Below are positions 13,658 through 21,540 of a stretch of 27,293 bases of DNA, piece after piece (positions within the stretch are counted from its first letter, which is position 1; every line of letters begins with the position of its first letter). The stretch lies in IMG/VR virus record IMGVR_UViG_3300010885_016029, positions 1 to 27,293 of that record; one strand, written 5' to 3'. The position numbers were made by a program, and so were the translations under genes. This stretch comes from a virus. The notes below the pieces were generated by a model. The model did not search any database. It was not told the DNA's origin and was given only the letters and a program-made list of their open reading frames with translations.

Positions 13658-14807
13658 CGTACAGAAAGGCTGGCACAGTGCCATTGTCGAGATGTTTGAT
13701 ATTGACCTTACTGCCATCACTGGCGACGCGCAGGATATTTTCTACTTCACCAATCAACTCAAGCCCGACGAAACTAAAATTCAATGGAAGGGCAACATTT
13801 ACGAGCCTCTCCCATTGCTCTCTAGTGGTTACGAAACAAATACCACTGGACAAATTGCGCAGCCAACATTGACTGTTGCCAATATTCTTGGCACCTTCAC
13901 TGACGTGGTGGAGAACTTAGAGGACTTGGTTGGTGGCAAAGTTACGAGGCGACGCACGTTTGCAAAGTATTTAGATGGCGAGCCCGAGGCTGACACTCTG
14001 CAGGAATTTCCCATTGATATTTATTACATTGAGCGCAAAACTGAAGAAACAGTTATAAGTATCACGTGGCAGCTTGGAAGCGTAATGGACCTCGAAGGCT
14101 TGCAACTTCCTCGTCGAGTGATCACGCAAAATCATTGCCTGTGGAAATATAGAGGCAGTGAATGTGGCTATGTGGGAGCACCAGTATTTAATGTGAATGA
14201 TGAAGTGATTTCCACTGCTGGACTATCTGCTCAAGCTGTTACAGTAATTAATGCTTGGACGCTGAATGAACAACGCAAGTCTGAATATAACAATGCCGTA
14301 TCAATAAGAAATAAAGCATTTGAAACGCAGCAAAATGAATGTGATTCCAACGTAAAAATTGAAACTAAATACAGCGGAACAGCACCGGAATCGTATGTGG
14401 TAAGCAGCAGCAGTTTGTATTCCTTTGCCAATGCCTTCTGGGATGGCGCAGAAGTATCGCTGGGTCAGTTTTACAGGCAGGGAATACTGCGAGAGAGTCC
14501 AACGGGCGATGGCGATAGGTTTGATCTTGGCATTGAATATTATGAAATAGAACGATGGGGCGGAGATCCAGCACGTTGTAGCGCCGCAAACACTGCCCTG
14601 TCCAATGCCAACGCAGCACTTGCCACTGCCACTAGCAACTACAACGCTTCCCAGGCGGCACTCACAGCGGCTCTAGCAGCTCTTCCGGCTCTTGACCCAT
14701 TATGGAATATTGACGTGTGTGGCAAGCGCGTGAGGAGCTGTCAGTTGCACTTTCCAGGCGAATCCATTCCTTTCGGCGGCTTTCCAGGGGCCAATTTGTC
14801 ACGATGA
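13641..14807 (+). CDS. L: Minor tail protein L (lambda gpL-like) with a large internal insertion
   Basis: 388 residues, with AGGAGG (13631-13636) just upstream. The N-terminal half follows lambda L (FYFTNQLKPDETKIQWKGN, GKVTRRRTFAKYLDGE, FPIDIYYIERKTEETVISIT, LEGLQLPRRVI). Four cysteines match the [4Fe-4S] ligands described for lambda L: C166 and C175 (NHCLWKYRGSECGY), and C360 and C367 (DVCGKRVRSCQLHF), followed by IPFGGFPG. The spacings of 9 and 7 equal what I recall for lambda (173/182 and 205/212), but the middle gap is 185 instead of 23. The extra part (about 180-355) contains two predicted helices (about 205-235 and 313-345) flanking a beta segment, and cysteines C234 and C313. It should sit in the tail tip below M. 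Confidence 0.85.
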   Translation: MTLEADVQKGWHSAIVEMFDIDLTAITGDAQDIFYFTNQLKPDETKIQWKGNIYEPLPLLSSGYETNTTGQIAQPTLTVANILGTFTDVVENLEDLVGGKVTRRRTFAKYLDGEPEADTLQEFPIDIYYIERKTEETVISITWQLGSVMDLEGLQLPRRVITQNHCLWKYRGSECGYVGAPVFNVNDEVISTAGLSAQAVTVINAWTLNEQRKSEYNNAVSIRNKAFETQQNECDSNVKIETKYSGTAPESYVVSSSSLYSFANAFWDGAEVSLGQFYRQGILRESPTGDGDRFDLGIEYYEIERWGGDPARCSAANTALSNANAALATATSNYNASQAALTAALAALPALDPLWNIDVCGKRVRSCQLHFPGESIPFGGFPGANLSR

Positions 14808-15517
14808 ATTTTTCCTTTAGTCACCTACATGCAGAGATGAAAATCTATGCACTCAAGCAGTTTCCAGAGGAGGCATGCGGATTGATTGTTAATGACAAAT
14901 TTATCCCATGCAAAAATGTTCACTTTGAGCCGCTCACTAATTTTGCCATTGATGCGAAAGCCTATGCAAAGGCGGAAAAGAAGGGCACTATTCAAGCAGT
15001 CTTTCATTCTCATCCCGGCAAGCTAAATACTTTCAGCATGCACGATATTCAATCCTGCAAAGAAAGTAATTTGCCATGGGTGATGTATTGCACGGTCACT
15101 GGAGAATGGTTTGAAATTGATCCCTTCGGCAATGCACCGTACATTGGAAGGCGATGGCAGTATGGCATTTACGATTGCTACTCTTTGTTTAGAGATTTTT
15201 ATCGTCGTGAATTTAACATTGCTCTCGATGATTTTAGTCGAGGGGAAGAAGGAGAATGGACGAGGCCTGAATGGCGCATGTTTGAGAAGAACGTAGAACG
15301 GCAAGGTTTTGTTGATATTGAAGGGCCATTACGCAGAGGCGACATGCTGCTCATGCAAATGCAATCATCTTTCATCAACCACGCTGGTTTCATTGCCATT
15401 CCAGAGCGCAATGTTTTCTACCAGCACTTAACCGACAGACTCTCAGAAGAAAGTATCTATGGGGGATATTGGGCTAAAGTAACGAATAGGATCATGCGAC
15501 ACAAGGAGCTGCTGTGA
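14804..15517 (+). CDS. K: Tail tip protein K (lambda gpK-like), JAB/MPN plus NlpC/P60 domains
   Basis: 237 residues from ATG 14804, which overlaps the L stop (ATGA). A longer frame upstream reads through the L gene and lacks support. Residues about 1-115 form a JAB1/MPN domain: E22-E23 in PEEACGLI, and H68-x-H70-(7)-S78-(2)-D81 in FHSHPGKLNTFSMHD, a complete JAMM zinc site. Residues about 115-237 form an NlpC/P60 domain with catalytic C125 (YGIYDCYSLFRDFY) and H193 (INHAGFIAI). In lambda, K acts at tip assembly, and the NlpC domain is thought to cut peptidoglycan during entry. Both active sites look intact. AAGGAG near the end serves the next gene. Confidence 0.9.
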   Translation: MNFSFSHLHAEMKIYALKQFPEEACGLIVNDKFIPCKNVHFEPLTNFAIDAKAYAKAEKKGTIQAVFHSHPGKLNTFSMHDIQSCKESNLPWVMYCTVTGEWFEIDPFGNAPYIGRRWQYGIYDCYSLFRDFYRREFNIALDDFSRGEEGEWTRPEWRMFEKNVERQGFVDIEGPLRRGDMLLMQMQSSFINHAGFIAIPERNVFYQHLTDRLSEESIYGGYWAKVTNRIMRHKELL

Positions 15518-16146
15518 TGCAACTAGTAGAAGTCAGCCTTCTTGGCGAATTAGGGCGTAAATTTGGTCGTAAGTACTCTTTTATGGCGACTTCGCCCAAG
15601 GATATTTTTTCGGCATTGTGCAATCAATTAGAGGGCTTCAAGGAATACATGAGCAATGCGCATGAAAATGGCATTGGTTTTCGTCTTGTTGACGGTGACC
15701 CGGAAGGCATGGACTATGCCAATCTGCTCATGGGATGCAGAAAGCTTATCATCGCCCCCATTGTTTCTGGCGGTGGAACTATTGGCCGTATTTTGATTGG
15801 CGTGGCGCTAGTTGCCCTGGCATTTATTCCCATTGCTGGACAGGCGGCATTTGCCGGATATGTTGCAGCAAATGCTGCTGCGGGAACGGCTGCTGGTTTT
15901 GCGGTTGGCAGCAGTATTTTATTCTCATTGGGAACAAGTTTAGTGCTTAGCGGTGTTGCCAGTCTGCTTACTCCACCAGTCAGCAATCCCAAAAGCGACA
16001 CTGACAAAAAAGATAGTTTCTTGTTTGACCGAGCAGCAGAACTTACCACGCAAGGCAATCCAGTGCCAATTCTTTATGGACGTTTCCTGGCTGGCAGTCC
16101 CTTGGTTATTAGCTCTGCAATTACCACTCAACAAGTGCCCGTTTGA
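15517..16146 (+). CDS. I: Tail assembly protein I (lambda gpI-like)
   Basis: 209 residues from ATG 15517, which lies in a TGATG overlap with the K stop and has AAGGAG (15503-15508) 8 bases upstream. GTG 15514 is a less likely start. Residues about 1-85 form a ubiquitin-like beta-grasp region (VEVSLLGELGRKFG, FRLVDGD). Residues about 85-150 are Gly/Ala-rich and hydrophobic, with two or three possible membrane helices (ILIGVALVALAFIPIAGQAA, SILFSLGTSLVLSGVASLL). The end GNPVPILYGRFLAGSPLVIS is typical of this family. Lambda I is needed to build the tip complex with J, K and L. The hydrophobic part may help membrane passage of DNA. Confidence 0.85.
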   Translation: MQLVEVSLLGELGRKFGRKYSFMATSPKDIFSALCNQLEGFKEYMSNAHENGIGFRLVDGDPEGMDYANLLMGCRKLIIAPIVSGGGTIGRILIGVALVALAFIPIAGQAAFAGYVAANAAAGTAAGFAVGSSILFSLGTSLVLSGVASLLTPPVSNPKSDTDKKDSFLFDRAAELTTQGNPVPILYGRFLAGSPLVISSAITTQQVPV

Positions 16147-18257
16147 TGGAGAATTCAAGCTTACAAAAGAAGAACGGTGGTTGGACAACTGTCATCACTG
16201 GAGGGGGAAAAGGCGGCGGCAAGAAACCTACTGAAGACGCCGAGTCCCTAAGAAGCAGGTCAGAAGCCGTCTTTGTAGCAATACTGTCCGAGGGCGAAGT
16301 ACGGGGTTTCGAGGATGGCGTGGATCCGCTCACTCGCATCTACTTGGATGACGTGCCAATCAAAAATAAAGATGGAAGCTATAACTATACGATTAATGGT
16401 TTCTTCACTGGCTCTCCGGCATCTGCGCTTGGCAAGGGAAGTTTAATTCCGGCCATTTCCACTTCTATTCCATTGTTACAACGAACTAACGCAACTGGCG
16501 CAGTCGATTCAATTGTTGTTGACTACCGAGTGGGCACTCAAAATCAAGATCCCATGCCGGGCTTTGATGACATCAAGGCAGAGCAGGGCGTAAATATTAA
16601 ATTGTCAAGCGTCACTGGACCAATCACTAGAGTTACGACTAGCAATATTTTTACAAGACTTCGCGTGAGGATGGGTGTCGGTAGTTTGTTCAAAATTAAC
16701 AAAGACAGTGGAGACGTAAAAGGAAGTGACGTAACTTTCAACATCAGAATTAGACCAGAGGGGGGATCAGATATTTTCAATGAAAACAAAACTATCAGTG
16801 GCAAATCACGCGGTCCTGTTGATTTTGAATATGAATATGCGCTAACTGGTAATGGTCCCTGGTTAGTGACGGTGCAACGCATTACGCCAGATCCCGCCAC
16901 TACTGCCACGAGCGACGACCTTTATTTCAAGGCTATTGTCGGCATTGTTGATCAATCTTTCCGCTATCCCAATACAGCACTATTTGGCTTGAAAATTGGC
17001 GCCGAGAATTTCTCTTCCGTGCCCAAAGTTGCTATTGACATGTTGGGAACAAAAGTAAAAATTCCTGGCAATTACGACCCCATTGCTCGTTCATATAGTG
17101 GCATTTGGAATGGAGTGTTTAAAACTGAATACAGCAACAATCCTGCATGGATTTTTTATGATTTGCTTACTAATAGTCGCTATGGATGTGGGCAATTTAT
17201 TGACGAAAGTCAAGTGGATAGATATAGTCTTTATTCCATCGCTCAATATTGCGACGAACTAGTGCCCGATGGCAAGGGAGGAATGGAACCGCGCTTAACA
17301 TTTAATGCTTATGTGACGGACAGAGGGGAGGCTTACGACGTGCTGAACAGTCTTGCTGCTGCATTTCGTGGCATGTTGTATTTTGCCGAAGGCAGCGTTG
17401 TTGCCATCCAAGACAGGCCCAAGGCAATCAGTAAGATTTTCTCTCCAGCCAATGTCATTCAAGAAACGGATGACAATGGCAATGTAAGTACGCCACCATT
17501 TAACTACGAAGGCACGGCCCGCAAAGCACGCAAGACTGTTGCTCTAGTGAGCTGGAATGACCCAGACGATTCCTACAAGAGCAAGATTGAATATGTGGAG
17601 GACGCGCCCGGCATTGACCGCTACGGCTACCACGAGACGGAGGTGAGGGCGTTTGGCACCACTTCTCAGGGGCAGGCGCAACGTGTTGGACGGTGGATCC
17701 TAACCACAAACCAACTGGAAACTGAAACTGTCACCTTCAAGACTGGCACCGAAGGATTCTTTGTCCTTCCTGGTGAAATCATTGGCGTGGCAGATCCAGC
17801 AAAGGGAGGAAAGCGCTATGGGGGAAGAGTGGTGAGTGCCACGACTTCCGAAATCATTCTCGATCAGGAATTTACCATTACAGGCGGCAAGTCTTATTCG
17901 CTGTCAACAATGCTGCCCAATGGCACGCTCGAAACTCGTGCTGTCATTAATTCTCCAGGAGATTTTGCCGCAATTGCCGTGAGCCCTGCTTTCTCCATCG
18001 CTCCCGAATCCAGCGCTCCGTGGGTGATGCAAGAAGACGCCGAAGGCATTCGTACTTTCAGGGTGATTTCCTTGACGGAGAACGATGGGAAAATAACAGT
18101 GCTGGCATCTCTTTATGACGAGAGTAAATTTAGCACCACTGACAATGCCACTGTCCTTAGCAAGCCTCGCATATCTCTTGCCACCACTCAAATTGTGCCG
18201 CAAGTAATAAATGGTAGCATTATCTTAGGCGTACCTTCTGACACGGCTCCCGCATAA
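16146..18257 (+). CDS. J: Tail tip / host specificity protein J (lambda gpJ-like core)
   Basis: 703 residues from ATG 16146, in a TGATG overlap with the I stop. The N-terminus (EAVFVAILSEGEVRGFEDG, TRIYLDDVPI, DYRVGTQNQDPMPGF) and middle (GIWNGVFKTEYSNNPAWIFY, DLLTNSRYGCG, GMLYFAEGSVVAIQDRP, VALVSWNDPDDSYKSK, RVGRWILTTNQLETETVTF) follow lambda J and related baseplate hub proteins. J trimers form the tip hub at the end of the tube. This protein ends shortly after the hub domains. Lambda J is longer (over 1100 residues) and continues with fibronectin and receptor-binding parts that here seem to be separate genes. The stop overlaps the next start (TAATG). Confidence 0.9.
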   Translation: MENSSLQKKNGGWTTVITGGGKGGGKKPTEDAESLRSRSEAVFVAILSEGEVRGFEDGVDPLTRIYLDDVPIKNKDGSYNYTINGFFTGSPASALGKGSLIPAISTSIPLLQRTNATGAVDSIVVDYRVGTQNQDPMPGFDDIKAEQGVNIKLSSVTGPITRVTTSNIFTRLRVRMGVGSLFKINKDSGDVKGSDVTFNIRIRPEGGSDIFNENKTISGKSRGPVDFEYEYALTGNGPWLVTVQRITPDPATTATSDDLYFKAIVGIVDQSFRYPNTALFGLKIGAENFSSVPKVAIDMLGTKVKIPGNYDPIARSYSGIWNGVFKTEYSNNPAWIFYDLLTNSRYGCGQFIDESQVDRYSLYSIAQYCDELVPDGKGGMEPRLTFNAYVTDRGEAYDVLNSLAAAFRGMLYFAEGSVVAIQDRPKAISKIFSPANVIQETDDNGNVSTPPFNYEGTARKARKTVALVSWNDPDDSYKSKIEYVEDAPGIDRYGYHETEVRAFGTTSQGQAQRVGRWILTTNQLETETVTFKTGTEGFFVLPGEIIGVADPAKGGKRYGGRVVSATTSEIILDQEFTITGGKSYSLSTMLPNGTLETRAVINSPGDFAAIAVSPAFSIAPESSAPWVMQEDAEGIRTFRVISLTENDGKITVLASLYDESKFSTTDNATVLSKPRISLATTQIVPQVINGSIILGVPSDTAPA

Positions 18258-18655
18258 TGGCTCAAAATGAAGTGTCGTGGAAGTTTCCACAGTATTCCGG
18301 CTATTCCATTCTCAATGCGGCCATTCACCCATTGATCTGCTGGAATCCAGTACAGAACAATCCATTGATTGCTGCTTTTGAAGTGGCATATTTGGACATT
18401 GAAAACAATTTATGGATTGACCTGGGCCGCACATCAACAAATTACATTCGTTTCCCATCGGACGATTACAATGCGGAAGCCGTTTATCAGATTAGAGTTG
18501 CTACAATTGGCGTTAATGGCACTCGTTCCCCCTATTCATATAGTACGGTTACGCTGTCCAGCCCGTTGTGCTTTAACTTTACGGCTAGTCAGACAGTAGT
18601 ATTGGCTAATGGCACGCAAGTGCAAAATCAGCGCTATCTCTTCCTCGTTCTTTAA
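18257..18655 (+). CDS. Fibronectin type III-like tail tip protein
   Basis: 132 residues, starting in a TAATG overlap with the J stop. The sequence ICWNPVQ, AAFEVAYLDIENNLWIDLGR, NYIRFPSDDYNAEAVYQIRV and TIGVNGTRSPYSYSTVTLS gives the strand order of a fibronectin type III domain, about residues 20-105, followed by a short beta tail. In lambda-like J proteins such domains follow the hub in the same chain. A separate coupled gene suggests a split J, with this product attached to the hub as an accessory domain. Confidence 0.6.
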   Translation: MAQNEVSWKFPQYSGYSILNAAIHPLICWNPVQNNPLIAAFEVAYLDIENNLWIDLGRTSTNYIRFPSDDYNAEAVYQIRVATIGVNGTRSPYSYSTVTLSSPLCFNFTASQTVVLANGTQVQNQRYLFLVL

Positions 18656-18657
18656 GC

Positions 18658-19065
18658 ATGGCTAATCTTTACGGACTTGACGCTGGCGGCAACGCAGCTT
18701 ATGTAAAGGCTACTGGCGCTGGTTCCAATGGCGATCCGTTCCTCGTGCAGAACGATGCGTTTACCACACAACTGAAGAGTGCCTTCATTTCAGCTTCTGG
18801 TAATGCTGATGTTGTCGCATTGGTTAGTAGCACGAAGCTTCGCGTGATGTCGATGGCAGTAACCTCGCTGTCTGGCTGCACGGTGAAGATTCAGAGTGGA
18901 GGTTCCACTGACAAGACTCCTCCGTTTCACATTGCGGCCAATGGCAATCTGACGCTCTCAAACAGTCTTGGCATTTTTGAAAGCAACATTGGTGAAAAGC
19001 TTAATGCTGTGGTAAGTGGCACCACCATTTATACGGTGATGCTCTCCTATCGCGAAGTGGTATGA
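18658..19065 (+). CDS. Small beta-rich tail tip or fibre-associated protein
   Basis: 135 residues beginning two bases after the previous stop. No enzyme motif is present. It looks all-beta: FLVQNDAFTTQLKSAFISAS, TKLRVMSMAVTSLSGCTVKI, FHIAANGNLTLSNSLGIFES and LNAVVSGTTIYTVMLSYREV. This layout is like small trimeric or decoration proteins near phage fibre genes. The stop overlaps the next start (ATGA, 19062-19065). The function is not known; a structural role is inferred from composition and neighbours. Confidence 0.6.
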   Translation: MANLYGLDAGGNAAYVKATGAGSNGDPFLVQNDAFTTQLKSAFISASGNADVVALVSSTKLRVMSMAVTSLSGCTVKIQSGGSTDKTPPFHIAANGNLTLSNSLGIFESNIGEKLNAVVSGTTIYTVMLSYREVV

Positions 19066-19772
19066 GTTACGTTGTTGCTAGCAAGAATATTCCGAAGATT
19101 GATCTCGCTTTGTTTGAGCGCGATTTCTTCGATGGGGCACAGTTCCTTCTGCAGGACAGCACTGGCGCCCCATGGAATCTTAATAATGTAACAATTTGTG
19201 CTTCCATTTATAAGAAAGTTGGCACTGCTTACACGCTAGTAACAAGCTTCAACACTGAAAAGCTAGAGCCGCTGACAAAAGGACAAGTGAGGATTTGGCT
19301 ATCCAGCGCTCAGACTGCCACCGTCGAGGCCGCCTACGACGCGGGACAGCAGAGTGCAGGCGCAAGTGCCTTCTTCCCCACTGCTTACGCTTCACAGGCC
19401 GATAGTTCAGCTACCTACGAAAACAGCAATCTTTACTGGGACTTGCGCATTGAAACCCAAGAAAGGCTGGCCGATTTGGTTTCCATTGCTACTGGCACAT
19501 TCATCACGCAGACAGATCATGGTCTTGGCTCAACTGAGCGCGTAGTGTTTAGCGGAACAACTACTAGTTCCATCAACTATGATGGGACAAGCGCAAAAAT
19601 TTATTCAAGCTTGTCAAACATTTCTTATTTAGCGCCCTATGGTTTTACTGTGCCAGCATTGTCTGGTATTACTAATGCCGCAGTTGGTGGAAGTGTTTCT
19701 AGACTAAAGCAAGATACAGTGGTGGTTGGCAATGTGATTGTCAACTCTACAGTTTCCAACTGTTTTTCGTAA
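19062..19772 (+). CDS. Tail fibre/baseplate protein with BppU-like N-terminal domain
   Basis: 236 residues. The N-terminal part (about 1-140) has DLALFERDFFDGAQFLLQDS, TGAPWNLNNVTICASIYKK, PLTKGQVRIWLSSAQTA and YWDLRIET, similar to the beta-sandwich that links fibres to the baseplate in BppU-like proteins. The C-terminal part (about 145-236) has TGTFITQTDHGLGSTERVVF, a beta module often seen in fibre proteins. It is probably an adaptor that attaches fibres to the tip complex. The family match is from memory and moderate. Confidence 0.55.
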   Translation: MSYVVASKNIPKIDLALFERDFFDGAQFLLQDSTGAPWNLNNVTICASIYKKVGTAYTLVTSFNTEKLEPLTKGQVRIWLSSAQTATVEAAYDAGQQSAGASAFFPTAYASQADSSATYENSNLYWDLRIETQERLADLVSIATGTFITQTDHGLGSTERVVFSGTTTSSINYDGTSAKIYSSLSNISYLAPYGFTVPALSGITNAAVGGSVSRLKQDTVVVGNVIVNSTVSNCFS

Positions 19773-19778
19773 GCAATC

Positions 19779-21527
19779 ATGGCTGATCTTCAAGAGGGTG
19801 TAAGTGTCGTAACGGTTGGACGTACTGCGCCCATCCCTCCTGGCCCTCAGTTAGCCGCTGATAGTCTTCCAGTGGTCATTGCTTCTGATCAAGATGCAGT
19901 GCCTGTAGAGGTGCAGAACCAGCAGATTAGTGAAGTTAGCCTGAGCTTGCTTGGCATTCCTCGCGCGGAAGTGGCGCTTGGCATTTTTGCTGACGTTACC
20001 ACATACGACATCAACTCCAACGAATGGCAAAGTGAAGGCACTGGCACCACCACTCACGTGCCCACGGAAAGTGCTGCAAAGGTGAGTCTCGGCACTGGCG
20101 TGACCAATGCATATCTAACTTTAAGCAGCAAGCGTTTCTTCCGTTATCAGCCCGGTCGTGTTAGTGCTGCCACGTTTGGTGTGAGGGTTAATACCACCAC
20201 TGACATCACTGACGTTAAGAAGTTTGGCGCATTTGACAAGAAGGATGGATACTACATTGAAGTGCAAGGTGGTGGACAAACTGCTATTTCTGATAAGGAA
20301 ACCAACTTCTATTGCGTGAGACGCACCAGCGCTTTAGAAAGCAACGAAACTGGCATTCGCACCCCTAATACTGTCGATGGGGATCGCGGCACTGCTGGCA
20401 CTGACTTGGTGATTGTACGTGCTGGCCTTACTTACATTCACGCTGCATTGTTTGATCGTAGCCTTAGGGGAAGTGGCAATAATATTGGCGGCAACGCATC
20501 ATCTTCTGGAGCCGTTACTGTCAGCGCTTCATTTCTGACAGTGCCAAATGATTATCGCTACACCTATGAATATCGCGTACCGCGTAAATATTTCAGCCAT
20601 GATCGTTTGGATGGTCAAACTCGCACTCAATATTATTCTGATCGCACGCCTGGCCGCTCCAGCTTCACGCTAAGCATTGCTGGCACTGCTGATTCCCCAT
20701 TGGTTTCCTACACCAACGGCACTGCCGTAACGGACGACTTAAATAATATCACTACAAAGGCATCAGTTTGGTCGATTGACTTCTCTAAGGTGACCATGTA
20801 TAAAGTGGAATATAGCTGGTATGGTGCTGTTGGCGGCCATTTCCTTGCTTATGTTCCAGATGCTACCACTGCTGGAGAAGCACGATGGGTGAGGATTCAT
20901 CATCTTCGCGCCTCTAATCAACTGACGAGCCCTAGCCTTAGCAATCCAACGCTGCCGATTTCGTACCTTGCTCAAAAGGCCACCAGTGGTAATGAGAATT
21001 CCATTTACAAATATGGTGCTTCTTACTACATTGATGGTGGCGACAAAGGAACAATTGTTGCACGGTCACAAAGCAATACTGCTGACAGGAGCGTCACCAC
21101 AAGCACTTCCATGCTGATGGCTCTACGCACTAGGAGCGCCATTGGAAGCAGCTCCATTCGCAATCGCATGCAAGTATATCCCACTCGCTTGGGAGTTGGC
21201 ACCGATGCCAGAACTATTATTAGGCTCATCAAGAATCCCACGTCCACCACTGGCACTCCCTCATGGACCACGGCTGATACACTTAGCCCCATTGAATATA
21301 GTCTTAGCACTAGCATCACGGCTCCCGTTGGCGGCATTACCGTGGCAACTTTTTTTGTTGGCGCTGGTGGTGTTGATATTGATTTGTCACCATACTTTGG
21401 CTACAACAAAGACTACCTTTCCTATCCATTGACAGCCACTTCTGGAGACACTCTCTATGTATTTGCACAAGCAGTTAGCGGCACTGTCAGCACAAGCGCA
21501 TCACTTACTTGGGAAGAGCAAGTGTGA
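19779..21527 (+). CDS. Tail fibre / receptor-binding protein, paralogue A
   Basis: 582 residues. The N-terminal segment has SLPVVIASDQDAVPVEV and EVSLSLLGIPRAEVALGIF, which may anchor the fibre. The main module has FFRYQPGRVSAATFGVRV, then MYKVEYSWYGAVGGHFLAYV, ARWVRIHHLRASNQL and YYIDGGDKGT; I know this module from cyanophage structural proteins. The C-terminus is VATFFVGAGGVDIDLSPYFG and ends SASLTWEEQV. Every one of these blocks recurs in the next gene, so the two arose by duplication. Probably a host-recognition protein; the target molecule is unknown. Confidence 0.7.
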   Translation: MADLQEGVSVVTVGRTAPIPPGPQLAADSLPVVIASDQDAVPVEVQNQQISEVSLSLLGIPRAEVALGIFADVTTYDINSNEWQSEGTGTTTHVPTESAAKVSLGTGVTNAYLTLSSKRFFRYQPGRVSAATFGVRVNTTTDITDVKKFGAFDKKDGYYIEVQGGGQTAISDKETNFYCVRRTSALESNETGIRTPNTVDGDRGTAGTDLVIVRAGLTYIHAALFDRSLRGSGNNIGGNASSSGAVTVSASFLTVPNDYRYTYEYRVPRKYFSHDRLDGQTRTQYYSDRTPGRSSFTLSIAGTADSPLVSYTNGTAVTDDLNNITTKASVWSIDFSKVTMYKVEYSWYGAVGGHFLAYVPDATTAGEARWVRIHHLRASNQLTSPSLSNPTLPISYLAQKATSGNENSIYKYGASYYIDGGDKGTIVARSQSNTADRSVTTSTSMLMALRTRSAIGSSSIRNRMQVYPTRLGVGTDARTIIRLIKNPTSTTGTPSWTTADTLSPIEYSLSTSITAPVGGITVATFFVGAGGVDIDLSPYFGYNKDYLSYPLTATSGDTLYVFAQAVSGTVSTSASLTWEEQV

Positions 21528-21540
21528 GCGGAACTAGACA

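Noticed and set aside
14717-14803. Upstream extension of the K gene
   Set aside because: It reads through the conserved end of the L gene in another frame; ATG 14804 in the ATGA overlap is the natural start and the JAB domain begins right after it.
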